Under the pieces are notes generated by a model. It was given only the letters and a program-made list of their open reading frames with translations, did not search any database and was not told the DNA's origin. Of a DNA stretch of 64,000 nucleotides, positions 1 to 21,999 are shown one piece after another. This DNA is from Amblyornis subalaris. Taxonomy: Eukaryota > Chordata > Aves > Passeriformes > Ptilonorhynchidae. Within the stretch, counting starts at the first letter, position 1. Each line of letters opens with the position of its first letter. The position numbers and the translations under genes are program-made. The stretch spans positions 566,156 through 630,155 of the forward strand of contig JACAXG010000028.1 in the NCBI GenBank assembly GCA_018881555.1, in the 5' to 3' direction.

Positions 1-67
1 AGGAGTTCCCTTTCAGCTTTGATACAAAAATCAGCTCTGAGCCAGGCAAAAAAAAAATCCCCTTTAC

Positions 68-9619
<9,552 letters not shown>

Positions 9620-10060
9620 CGCCACGGCCGGGCCGCGGGGACAGCCGGGACAGCCCGCGCAAGAGCGCCCCGGGCCCGCCGCGCACCCGGAAACGCTGCG
9701 AGATCCCGGGGCGGTGCCGGGGCGGTCCCGAGGCGGTGCCGGGGCGGTGCCGGGGCGGTCCCGAGGCGGTGCCGGTGTCGGCCCGCGAGGCGAAGGCCCC
9801 CGGGCGGCGGTGGCGGGCGAGGGTCGTCCCGCAGGGGCTGTGCCCAGCGCCGGTCACGCCTCGCAGCCCCCGCCGGTGCCCGGGCTCCCCCGGCCGTGTG
9901 TCCGCCCCCAGCGCGGCCCCGCCGCCTCCCAGCGCTCCCCGGGCCGTCCCCGCCCCTCGGCTGCCGCTGCTCCTCGGCACAGACCCCGGGAGAACGGGGC
10001 CGGGGGTGTCCCGCTGTCCCTCCAGCAGGCCCTGCCCTGGTTCCGGGCAGGCTGGCACGG
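9620..10060 (-). promoter_or_regulatory. COG7 promoter / CpG island with 11-bp tandem repeat
   Basis: A very GC- and CpG-rich stretch directly upstream of the COG7 start codon, with no TATA box seen. At about 9706-9775 an 11-bp GC-rich unit (cggggcggtgc and close variants) is repeated about six times, with a 33-bp higher-order pattern. It contains repeated GGGGCGG-type GC boxes suitable for Sp1-class factors (inference). The window between COG7 and the GGA2 poly(A) signal is under 500 bp. Confidence 0.6.
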
Positions 10061-10091
10061 GGGCTCAGTGGTGGTGTAGGCTCACGGGTTT

Positions 10092-10097
10092 TTTAAT
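10092..10097 (-). terminator. Candidate GGA2 poly(A) signal (ATTAAA)
   Basis: ATTAAA on the minus strand, about 300 nt after the GGA2 stop codon. It is the first good hexamer after that stop and lies before the COG7 CpG island. Confidence 0.5.
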
Positions 10098-10392
10098 TCA
10101 AAAGGCAATGGGGAAGAGGGGAATTGGCCCAGAAAGCAGCAGGAAAGGTGCGCATGACAGAAGCAGCCAGGCTCCGGAGCTCTCCGGCAGGCTCCCGTGA
10201 AGCAGGGTCAGCTGCAGGGGAAGGCTGTGGAAGAAGCAGCCAGTTCACACTGCTCCTGCCAGGCACAGAAAGGCAGGAGGTGGCAGATCCGGAGGAAAGG
10301 TGCCCTTACAGAGTGCTGGCCAGCACTGCTGGCCCTCAGTCCCTCCCCATCCGTGGCTAAGGCAACATGGCAGTGTCCGAGCCAGCTGGGCT

Positions 10393-13300
10393 TCAGCTCC
10401 TGCCCCAGAGCTCCGCTTCTGGAAAGCCAGTCACCTCTCCCATCTCACTGAAGGGCTGCACACCCTGCGTGAACACCAGCTTGTACCTCAGTCGGATGGG
10501 ATCCTGAGAGAGAAAGGAAGAGAGAGGGGTACACCATGATTATAAATTCCTCAGCTGCCGTCAGCCTCACCCCTCACAGCCTTGTGGCAGTCACCTCTGA
10601 AAGGGAAAACACGAGCCCTTGCAGAAACTCTGCACAGAAGAAAACCCTGGATCTTCCTAGGATAGACAAGGATCAACTGGGAGACCTGTGCAAGCCACCC
10701 AAGGGCATGTTGGCAATTCTGGCCTGGCCAACCTTCTCAGAGACAGAGGGTTCCTTACACCAATCGTGGGTCTCGTAATTATCCACCAACGCAACAGATC
10801 TGCTACCCATTGCTTGTGCCTTGGGTGCCCTTGAGTTCCATCAGCTGCCAACACCTGCACGGTGAGTGCCTGGAGCTGTCTCTGCAGGCAGATGGGGCAG
10901 AACTGTGCAGGTCCCTGCAGCAACTGCCCACACGATCCTTCAGATTGCAGCTCTTGAAAGCTCTTCCAGCAGGAAAAACGTCTTCCCAGAGCAGCCCAGA
11001 CTGCGCTGTCTTTCCCCTGCATCTCCCCCTTATTAAGACTCTCCCCATCTTTCGTGCAAATACCCAGGGGGACTCCCAGTGCCCATCAGCAGCACCTTGT
11101 GTGGGTTGGCGAGCAGCACCACCTGGGACACCACTGCGGGCGGAAGGAGGGGGTTGAAGGGTGGCAGCTCAGAACTGGAGGCTGGCTGTAACTTTATTTT
11201 CATGGTCTGAAAGAGAAAACAAAAGAAACACTTTTTAGTCCATGCTGGGAAAGGGCTGGGAGCATTACTGAGCCATGGAGCTGGTTAAAGATACGTCAGC
11301 CGGACTGTCATTCAGCGAAAAGCACAGCCTGCATCTAAAGGCAGATATTCCTAAACAGCCAATTCTATGCTACACATGCACAGGCAGCACANAGCCTTAG
11401 CCAGAACGCTGAAGCAGCAGGTCTGGAGCCCTGTCTGGCTGTAGCAAGGCCATGGATACACACTGTGAAACAGGCACCGACACCACAGGCACCACTGTAC
11501 AGCAGGTTCTCCATGCAGAGAAAGGCAGCCACACAATTTCCCATGAACAACGCAAATAATCAGCAAGTGATGATGATCCTTCTCCTCGGGACATTTCTGA
11601 GTATCTCTGCTACTCGTCACAGGCTTCTCACCTTTGGGACTGCAGCCTGGAACACTATGTCCTTAATGGGGTGAGCTGAGGTGCTCAGCATGGACAGAAC
11701 CATCACCAGCACCTCTGGCCGGCCAGGAGCTGGGTCCCTGGAGAAGTGAAGCATGGCCTTGAAACCATTCCTGTCGTACACAGTGAGTGGACAGATAGTG
11801 CCTGCCAGAGACAAAACCAGAATTAGAATCAAAGCCTGGATTCCTCTCCCATCCGAGGGCAGAAGAGGAAAGATGGGATAAGGAACAGCAAAAAGGAAAC
11901 ACACAGACAAACCTTTACTTTCTTTGGCAAACTGACAGACCAAGCCACACACATCACCTGCCCTTGATTTACATCTGCCTCTAAGGCAGAGACAGGAATC
12001 TGAATGTCTGCATTGGGGATTTAGCAGCTCAGATTTCACCAGTCAGCGAGAGAAGTTAGGTGTGGATCCAACAGGGATATGGTGGGAAAAGCAAAATACT
12101 TTTCTTAGCGCACACAAGACTTGGACCCTTACCATCAACACCTGGCAAATCCATACCTGACTAACACCATCCAGCCCTTCCAAAATCTGCTAAATTCTTC
12201 ACTTGAGACTGAAGGCAGATCAGGGTGTCTTTGCACCTGTCCTCATCCAGCAGCAGCAAGCACAAAGCATATTTGTGGCCCTGTTAGCAGGTCGTGCCCT
12301 GGGCTGAGACCCCGGGCTGACACATACCCAGGGAATGCTCTGGGAAGGGGCTGCAGGGCTGGGCCATACAGTGGAAAATAGAAAAGCAGAAGTGGAATGA
12401 ACAGCTCTGCTTTAGGAAGTGGGGCAACTCCCATTCACAAGTGTCTTTTAGGCCCCTGTAGAAGAGCTGCTTGGAGCTTGACTGAAGGGGTGAAGGATAG
12501 AGAGTTTAGAAGTACAAAGATTAGCCAGGGCAGGAAACTCCCGAGTAGTGAGTAGGGAGGACAAGGATGTTGCCATGCTATGATCCCTAGCACCTGCTCA
12601 AATTCTCAAGTACATTAAGCCCTTTACAGAACAGTCTTTACTTGTCTCCAGCCGACCCACGCAGCATGAAACTACTTTGGCTTGCCCTCCTGCAAAACCC
12701 ATGGAAGAGCTCTAGTAAGCCTCTAGTACGCAAAGCTAGGGCACAGAATTGCACTTACTCGGTGTAATTGAAATTAAAGGGACAAAAAGGTTTTCTAGAG
12801 AAGCATCATAGGAAGCTGGATGGAAAGAAGCAGCAGGCTTCAGCTTGTAGCCTGGACTCAGGAGTGGAGGATCTGTCACTGAGTTATTTGGAAGATCTGG
12901 AAAGGGCAGTTTCATTGGTGATAAATCCCTGGAGAGAAAAGCATGCAGAAAGCTTGTATTAACTGGGCACACTACATGGGATATACCATCTTCTGCTGTG
13001 TTTGTCTGTATTCCCAATTCCTCATCCCCTCTAGGTATAAGGAAACTACAGGCTTACACTCATCGAGTTCTTGAGAAATTAAAAAACTCTATCATCTATG
13101 GAAGATCTTGCAGTTTCAAAATTCATTAAGGCAGATTTTGGTTCTATTACTATAGTAAAACTTAGTTTTAAGGCTTTGGAACTCTGCTCTCCTGTGCAGA
13201 GTTTCTGTGGAGCCATAGTCAGGGAGATTAAAGTAAATTCCAGCTCAAAGACATTGGACGAAGCTGGAAATCTCCAGTAAAATTTCTTGTATTATGGCAG

Positions 13301-16300
13301 ACTGGATAAGCATATCATAATGGTCCCCTGCTCTGAAGATCTGTGGAGATTAATTTGGTTTGTGAACTGTTCCAAGCTTCCACTGAATACCTGGGAACTA
13401 CTTTGTCACAGTCTGGAGAAAGCTGAGGAAAGTACTTTCTGAGTGACAGGTTATTATAAAAAGGCCTGACTGTAAGGTTTTTGTTCTTTTAGCTCAACAT
13501 TACCTTGTTACCAAGTAATGGGATTTGTCTCCCCAAATTTCTGACCCTTGGAAGGTCCTGCTGTGCAATTACACAAAGTGCAATTAACAGGTGCACGACT
13601 GCAGGAAAGAGCCAATGTGGATGGATCACTTGCCATCACTAACCATGGGTAGCTGAAAGGTTTTCCTAGACCTCCCTCCTGTAAAAGTATTCCTCAGCCC
13701 CACAATCTGACTGTATGATGCAGAGTTTGCTTACAAAGAGAATGTCTTGGTCCTGCATAGTGGAGAGAGCTGTTCATCCAGGCTCTGGAATTCACTCTTC
13801 CCTGCACAGCTGTCTTCCCAGCTCTCCTGTGGTCCCAGGGTTTGAACAGCACTTACACCTTCCCTAAATCCATTTTGCACAGCAGGCTGGAAAATAACGT
13901 AGTTCGGGTTCATGTTATTTAATGTCAGCAAAAATAAACCTGTTCCACAGAATGAACTTTGTTAATAATAACACTACTTAAAGTAGAAATAAATACAAGT
14001 CACTTGGTTGCAAATTGCACCTAAGAGATTCATTGAGAGCAAGAGAATTCCAGTCTCCTTTCAGAAGCAAGTGGTGTAAAAAAGGCTGCCAGGGAAAACC
14101 ACACCAGGAATCATCTCTGATATTTGTCCTTTATACCTTATGGACTGTAAAGTATCTGAGCATCACTCACCTCTGCTAGGCCAAAATCGGGTGGTGGTTT
14201 CTGTACAACAGGGGAGTTGCTGAGACCTAAGAAAGATGCCAAAATGCCACAGATCATTTACAGAAAACAAGGGTTTTCCACAGATTCTTCCTTTGCTGTC
14301 TAACTAAACACAGTGCATCCCTGAAAACTTACAGCTGGAAGGCTCTACTTTCCCTCGGGACTGACACTGAAGTCAAAGTTCTCCTCTCTTTATTGAACAC
14401 CACGAACCCCAGTACCAAGGATGACACTGAACTGTACCTACAGACCTAAGGACTGTAACTCCTCCTCCAGCAGGCAGGTGGAGGTTGTGCTGCCATGGCG
14501 GGAGGCCGAGGGTGTGTCTGCAAAGGGATCTGGGGCAGTCTGGGCCACATCCTCCAGCTCAGAGAAGTCCATTAGGGTGTAGCTCTTCATGCGCCGTGGG
14601 GCTGCTTGACGCGCTTTGGGAACAGAGACACAGTTAGAGAGGAACGTCCAGAAAGGAATGGCATATCCGTGGGTACAGCTGTGCCTGAAAGGTGAAGAGC
14701 TTCAGGAATATTTTCTGTCAACTATATGCAAAAGGAAATGATGGTTCCATTATACTTTTCCTGTGTTATAAGATTTTCTCCTGTGCTCTGAGAAGCACTT
14801 CCCTCCCAAACCCCGCTCCCACCTGGCATGCAGGGCAGAGCTGCCGTGGGACGCTGCATGTGCTCCTCACCTGGTGCCTCGGCAGAGCTGGCGGCTGAAC
14901 CTGCTCCATCCCCGTTCTCCTGGCTGGCTACAACCCGCCTGTACTGCCCCAGAGCCTGCGAGAGCTTGTCGTTGGCCTGCAGGATCTCAGCTGGGAAACC
15001 AGAGAAGAAACAAAATATTAATGTTCTAACAGGAAGGTCAGTTCAGTTCCACTCTCCAAACTGCTTGTGAGGAAGGGACAGTGCAGCTCAGGAGTGAAGC
15101 CCAGCACAGCAGGCTGCCCTCAGCTCCTCACTCGTCTTTCATTCCATTTTGCACACACAGCTGCTGATTTCAGGCCTCTCTCTCATTTATCACAACCACT
15201 TTGAAATCTCGACCTATCTCTAAAGTATTCCTAATTCCTGCCATCTCTTCTGCACTTTCTTGTTCTCTGCAAGTCTTCCCAGTGTACTTGAGTGTGTAAT
15301 CCAGCACCCTCCAGCTGAAGAGCCCTGGCACCCATGGGTATGAAAGGAAGGTGTGAGGTGCAGCTGAGCTCTTGTGGTTGCTGTTTAAGATATCTGTTCA
15401 GCAACCATCACCTCAGTCAGGTTTTCAAGGCCTATGGACAGGACTGAAATGCCAACTGTGGAATTCAAAGATTCTGCTCTTATCAAATTAACTCTACTCT
15501 AGCTGAAACCAGGACACCTTCCTTGGTGTTACACTTAAAAATTCAAAATATATTCTCCTTTCTGTGTTTATGGACAGGGAGAACTTCAGTCTCTGGAGAG
15601 AAAAGGCCTCAAAAGCCTTTGGTTTTCTGAACATCAGAACTCAAAAAAGCTCAGGAAACCACCTCAGCTGGAAGAAATGGATTCACTGTTGGACTTTGGG
15701 TTCCAAGTGAAAACTAACAGCTTCCTCAGAGACGAGCAGGAGGAGACTCCATGCTGCTTCCCCTGGGCATGGTTTCACAGTGAGAGTGGAGAGCTTTGCC
15801 CGCAAGGTACCAAATGCCCAAGCTCTTGGGAAGGGCACAGCCCTGTCACAGCTCAGAGAACTGCAAGGACAGTGTTGGCTCTTACCTAGAGCCTCCTCGT
15901 CAGCCACCGCCTCACTGGCCAGGCGGAAGAGCAGCGGCCTGAGCTTCTCGCAGCGCTGGAACAGGGCCTGGGGAGGAAATGTTTCATGTCACTGCTCAGG
16001 AGATCCCAGGCACACTCACACTTCTGTCTCTGAGATTACCTGCAAGTGATGCTCCTTCTAGAAGAGAGAGGAAAAACAGCTTTTTTGCAAGAAAAAGAGC
16101 ATTTACCAGTAGGGTCTCCTGGTCAGCTGGGGATAATTCATGTCTCCTGTAGTTCTCCAGTAACTCATCCATGCGTTTGGCATTCTCAGAAACCTCGCTG
16201 ACAGCGTTCACTCTTCGGGACACCTGAGCTGACTTTTCTTGTTCCTGTAATGAAAAACGAAATAAAGGTGGATGATGATTTGGCTGATACAGCCAGTGCA

Positions 16301-19300
16301 CATGCTTGGCTGGAGCACTCAGGGTCACACCTGGGGAGTTGCTTCCTATTAATGTCTTATTGCAGGTAGAGAAGGCACAAAGCAGCACAGCTGAGAACGT
16401 GCCCCCAGCTTCCCATCAGGGCACCCTGGCCATGTGCTGGTGCATATGGAATTAATCTCACCACAGGCACAAGTGTGACTTCAAAATTTGAGATGGGAGT
16501 TGGTGGCTTCTGCCACACAGAACACACTCAAAACAACCGCACGGTTTTGTTAAACCAAATCTCCTACAGAGTAAGCAGAGCAGTGGGATGCTCCTTCAGA
16601 TGGAACACGCAAATGGACAGGCCAGATGTGCACACACAGAGTGCACACAGAAATGAGGCAGTTCTGTACAGATGTGGCTTTTTTCCACCTGAGAACTGAG
16701 TTTATTTCTGGAAATTTCCTAGTACTAGTGCAGTACTTCTGCCAGGGTCCCACTGACGTGGAAGTGTCCTGCCATACAGATTCCTGGGTATGCACATTCA
16801 CATACTCCCTCTTCCTGGCAATCACATATTTTAGGGAAATAAAACAAAATGATCCCATGCTGTTAATTCAGAATAATTTGGAAAGACTGAGCACAGCCCC
16901 TCCTCCGGGGCTGCATTTGATCCAGTGCAGAGGATCTCCTGTCAGAAACTGAATGGCCAAGTCCCCTCCCAGCCTCCATGGCTACAAAGAGGCTTCTCCC
17001 CAGGAGCTCCCACCTCTTTAATCGTGNTCTGGATCAGGCGGTTGGCTGCCTGCAGGTCCTCGGGGTGGCTGCTCTTCAGGAGCCTGGCCAGGAGCTGTCA
17101 GGGCAGAGATGGCACAGCAGTGAGCAGCAGCTTCTGGGCACTGTGCTGCAGTCACACATCACACACAAGAGACACTTGCTGCAGGAACAGTCCTATAATC
17201 CTAGAAATACATTGGCTCCTGCCCCATAATCTAATCCAGGTTATACTGCTGCCTGCACACACTATTCAGGATGAGGAACTCTGGCTCTGCAGAACTTCTG
17301 TAAGACCTGGAGAAGCCCTCCCTTGGGGAGGTTTCAGAGAAACTGATGTTTTTCTGTAAAAAAGTTTCACTTTTTACTAAGCAAATATTTCTGACAAAGC
17401 CTCAGAAAGTTCTCTAGCTGTTGTACTGCAGGAAGGATCAGCACTATTCTGAGACAGTCTGTCTGAAACAGCAGAAGCTCCCAAAATATTACTGAGCCTC
17501 TTTTCTCATCAGTACAAATCAGAGGGCAGGCCATGAAGACACTAAGGTTTACCTTGGATTTCTCTTCATCTGTGTCAAAAATAGAATTCTGAGGTCTTGG
17601 AGAAGGGGGAGGTAAAATTTTGTCTTCTGGCAGTTTGGGATCTTCTTTTACAATCCCTGGAACAGGTAACAGTAGCTGTTCAGTGATGCCTAAGCTGCTG
17701 AAACTCCGATGCTCAACAGTGCATGAGGTTTTACACAGGATTTCTAGATTAAAATATCAGTGAGGACTACTAAATATAATGGAATGGATGAAAAATCTGG
17801 CCCAGGGTCCCTCTGAACCCATCTCTTCTAACCCTGGGAGAGTATTTCAGGGCAAAGATCACTTTTGAGTTTGTCTTGTACCTTTTCCCTGCACACAGTG
17901 TGAGCACTGTGTGAACAGAGGCCTCCAGACCAGCCTGACCTGTGGCTCAGGAAGGCTGTTCTTTGGAAAATCCCTTTAAGCAGTTCCATGCATCTTTCAG
18001 AACCCAATCAGCCTGGGAAGCGTGGCCTTTGTCCCTTTTCCTTAGACACAGCATGTCATGAAATAGCTGAGTCACAAGTTGAAGGGGACAGACATCTGTG
18101 GGGGAAACCACAGGCTTGGGAGGCTAAAAAGGAAACTGAAATAACAGAACTGAACCTTGTTTCTTCAGCATCTGATAAGCATCCTGGATTTTGACTTCCT
18201 GAGGAAACCAGACCGTCCAACTGAATATCACCTCTGTGACCCTCGACTTGACTTTTTCTGAAGACCAAATTCCATAGTACTGAAAACAAAACAGTAAAGA
18301 AACACAAAAAAGCTCAAACCAAAGAATTGGTTCCAGACCTAGCCCAGGGATCTGGCCCCAAGGAATTTATGCACAGAGACCAAGGATAATATGGATTCCC
18401 ATGAGTTTACTCACAGTGCTGTCAACTGTGTATCTTGGGGTTAGGAAACAGTGTGTGTAACTGTGGCTGTAAATACAAGGAATGCTATGGAGTATATGAC
18501 AATTACATACATATTCTATGACAATCAAAATGAAACCACTTCAAACTTCTCTGATCAGTTATTGAATCAAAAACCCAAAGCAGGTTGTTTTATTGTAATG
18601 AAAAGAGTTCTGTGTTTGACTTTAAACACTTCCCTTAACTGCTGCAATGCAATCACACCACTGGCCTCAGCCAGCTCCAGACATATGAAAACTGAACAAA
18701 ACCAGAAACGAAAATTATTGTCTCTTATCAGCATCTGGATGTTTTCTCCAATTTCTCTCATTGCCTATGAGCACTCCTTTTATTATAAAAACACAAATCT
18801 CCCCAAGACCAGGCATTGCAAACTCATTAAATGATACTTGTCCTCTTGGAGCAGCAAACAGAACTGTCTTCAGTGATACATTCTTTAAACTCTGTGGTTT
18901 CACTGAAATTCTGTTACCAAGCCTGAGACTAAGAGAAGGCGTTTTGTTCTTCAGTTGAGCATTTCTCTGAAATGAGCTTTTTGCAGCTCTGCCCTTGGGC
19001 TGATGCAATGGAAAATGAAACATGTACCAGTGGTAAATGTGTGCAGGACCCACCAAAAAGGGAAATTGATAGACTGCAATGCCAAGAGGGTGTTTCAGGC
19101 AGTGCCAGGCCTGCCCCGATGCAGAACAGCATGGCCAGAACATCCCGCAGCCTCTGATAAAGCAGAGCTGCATTTCTCATCCTGAAATGCCCTGTAACCA
19201 CCACCACCTACCTTTGGGGAAAGCACTTTAATCAGCTCATTCAGAAACCTGAATTTTGCCATTTCACTGTGAAATCTGTCACCGCAGTTGTTCACACAGG

Positions 19301-21196
19301 TCTCCAGCACCTGCAGAAAACAAAATGTTACCAACAGGAACTGAACACACAAGGCTTGGGGAGCTTTCAAAAACTCTGCCATTATAATACCAAATCTAGG
19401 AACTTTCTGTCACTGCATTCACCACTACAAGATACCGAGGAAGTCCTGCAGCAAGAACATGTATTATTTCTTCATCCAATCTTCCTAAGCAGCACTTTTA
19501 AGACAGTCTGCTCTGTTCTACCCATCACTAACAACTTCTGGGCTGCTGCCCCTGCGGTGGGACACAGGTCACACGGCCAGAGCTGCACACCAACGAAACA
19601 CCTCAGCAGAGCAGCGTGAGGAGCAACAGCAGCAGCTGCTCCCTCCACTGTGCCCTGGTTTCTGTATTCCCTGTGCAAGGCAAAGTTAAAAGGGAGAGAC
19701 ATGCAAGGGAAACAGAAAGGGAGAGACATCTAAGAGAAAAGGAAGAGGGAGCTATCCTGTCTGCTATGCTGTTCTACCTGCCTAACTCTGTTTCCAAGTG
19801 ACTGCTTTGTGCAGATGGAAGTACTCACTGTGAGAGCATGGAGAGCTTCCCCCTCCTGAGGGGACTGGATTTTGTGTGCCAGCAGCCTCAGCGCAAACAA
19901 TGGGCTGGGGAAGAGCAGAAGCAAGTCATACCATGCACAAGTTACCAGGAAAAATAAATGCTGCTGGTTTTGGTCTGCAGAGAAGACCAACTATGAGATC
20001 TGAAGTCAGTCTGCCCTAAACACAGAGACGATCACTAAAGTTTGACAGGCCGTTTGCTTAATTAGTCCCTGCTACTTCCCACAGAGCCCAGACTGTCAGC
20101 TGGAAAAGTCACAGTAGAGATCCTCTACCCCTCCAGAAGGAAAAGCTGAGGCTGAGCTCCCTCAGAGCTTCCCTGGAGAACTCCACAGCAGGAATCCTTG
20201 GCCAAACTCCTGAGGGGCTGCTGAGGGCACGGCCAGCAGGATCTGCTGCCCAGTGGGTTCCAGCAATGGGTTTCAGAGCCCATTTCCAGACATCACCCTC
20301 CATCCCACTGGCATACACCTATTTCCAACTCATTTCCAGTCCCAGGAGCAGCAGAGCCCCCCCAGCTCCCTCTCCAGCTCCCCACACCGTGGCCTCAGGC
20401 CCCATTCCCCACAGAGCATGAGAGAAGCTCAGAGCCAGACACAGCCTGGGCGAACGCAAAGAGCTGAGTGTCTGCCTTACCCCCCTGTGTCGGCGTTCAC
20501 CTGGTCGCAGAACCGCTGGATGCATTCCCAGTTTTCCTCGGGGACACTTGGGTCAGTGGCCTTGTCTTACAGAGGGAGAAAAATCAGAGAGGAAGAAGGA
20601 AAGCCCAGCCTCAGTGCGAGCGAGTAGGAAGCAGCTCAGACCCCACTGGTTCTGCTGCTTCGGGGCTTTTTGTAGCAGAAAGGAGAGATCCAGGACGAGC
20701 AGGAAACAGCTGTTACTAAAATCTGCCTAAAAATACAGTCCCAAGCACACACTCCAAGTCAAGCAAAGCCTGACAACAGCTGATGTTGCTTTTAGAACGA
20801 GAAACTTAAAAGCCATTTACAGGCAGCTCTCCCAGGACCACACTGCAAACCTTATTGTGCTGGAACACAGGCCCAGTTCACACTTTTGCACAGCTAAACT
20901 GAGGAAAAAAAGTCTTTTTTGGCTTTATCCCCTCCCCAATCTGTTGCTCAGCCAGCCTTGGGGGCCGAGGATGGACAGCAGAGATGGGGAAAAAGACAGA
21001 TGCAGCAAGACAGCACCCACAACATCGCCCTAAAGGGGTTCCGTGGGGGCGACGGGCACTTCCCCACAGAGCTGAAGCTGCTCCAGTGCCCGCCCAGTTT
21101 GGAAGCGGCACCGGAGCCGGCAGCCAAGCCAGCCCCGACCCCCGGCCCCCCGCCCCACTCACTGAGCCACCGCTCCAGCTCCCCGGCGCCAGCCAT
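10393..21196 (-). CDS. GGA2: Golgi-localised gamma-ear ARF-binding adaptor GGA2 (17 exons)
   Basis: Monomeric clathrin adaptor that sorts mannose-6-phosphate receptors from the trans-Golgi network. Exons: 21163-21196, 20481-20565, 19829-19904, 19212-19310, 18156-18279, 17553-17656, 17014-17094, 16107-16244, 15886-15967, 14871-14990, 14446-14613, 14171-14226, 13735-13886, 12759-12928, 11632-11801, 11096-11206, 10393-10503. They sum to 627 codons including stop: 626 aa (human 613). The VHS domain occupies residues ~8-150 (WLNKATDPS; LLAHKIQSPQE; FSWTVWFP). The GAT domain is ~175-315 (KSSHPEDLQAANRLI; QEKSAQVSRRV). A divergent hinge carries an LDLSP clathrin-box-like motif across the exon 13/14 junction. 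The gamma-ear domain runs from VYDRNGFKAMLHFS to the C-terminus. Family knowledge says VHS binds acidic-dileucine signals and GAT binds ARF-GTP. Exon 7 contains one unresolved base (17027). Hinge exons 11-13 are the least certain but join in frame. Confidence 0.94.
10646..10802 (-). repeat. Unidentified dispersed repeat, copy B
   Basis: Reverse-complement partner of 9203-9354 with many indels and substitutions. It lies in the last GGA2 intron (between 11096 and 10503). Its divergence suggests two old insertions of one family rather than a recent duplication. Confidence 0.7.
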
Positions 21197-21330
21197 GGGC
21201 TCCCGTGCGCTCCGCCCCGAGCAGGAAGCAGCTCCACCGCCCCCGCGCCCCGCGGACAGCCCACGTGGGTTTTCCTGGCGTGGAGTGTTCGCTGTGGGCG
21301 TGGGCTCAGCAGAACACCCCCCCCAACACC
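21197..21330 (-). promoter_or_regulatory. GGA2 promoter region
   Basis: GC-rich DNA upstream of the GGA2 start. It contains a CACGTG E-box at 21262-21267 in the context cccacgtggg, suitable for USF/MYC/TFE-type factors (inference). No TATA box is apparent. Confidence 0.45.
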
Positions 21331-21626
21331 CTCCAGAGCTCCTCCCCTTGCTGGCGTGCAGAGTATTCGTGAGAATGGAATCAAAGTCACCACATTAATT
21401 TAATAATTAAAAGGGCATCAGACAAAAGAGGAAAAAACATCCCAACCTCCTGATCAGGGATATTTTTAGCAGAACCACGCGCATGACACAGTACACAGGA
21501 AGGAGAATCCCCCTCTCCGAGCAGCATACTCAGCCTGGTAGGACACCAGAGCAGCTAAGAGGGCAACAGCTATAATATATATTATATATATGTTGATATA
21601 CATATACAAAAATACCCCCCATGGTA

Positions 21627-21632
21627 TTTATT
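21627..21632 (-). terminator. Candidate EARS2 poly(A) signal (AATAAA)
   Basis: AATAAA on the minus strand, about 370 nt downstream of the EARS2 stop. An AT-rich stretch with TATATA runs follows at about 21569-21610. Confidence 0.55.
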
Positions 21633-21999
21633 GGGGAACTGTGTTGTGTAGCTGTGGGTACCCTGCCTGCGAGGCCTTCTCCAAAAAGAATCTCATCTGC
21701 TGCTGTCAGAAGTTCAGTTACTTTCTGCCCACGTGGTCTGAATTTAAACGCTGATAAATGTCGTCTTCTCCCGCCCTGCAAACCAGGCTCCTTGCACGAG
21801 GTGACAGCAGGACAAAGTTGAATCTGGATTCGGTTCCTCTCCCAGACGAAGTGAGCTGTGCTCAGCGCAGGTTCGCACAGACCTGGACATGGCACAGACA
21901 CCTGCCCGGCCTGAAGCCCAGCTCATCTGATCGGAGATGATCGTGCAGGTGCCACCCGTGCCGTCCGAGCCACGGTCTGGCAGCGTCACGGCCGCTGTG

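Noticed and set aside
14433..14446. Alternative GGA2 exon 11 donor at TCTGTAG|GTACAG
   Set aside because: Using it would put an in-frame TAG in the mRNA; the donor eight bases earlier (TTAG|GTCTGT) gives LQSLGLSNSPV, matching human.
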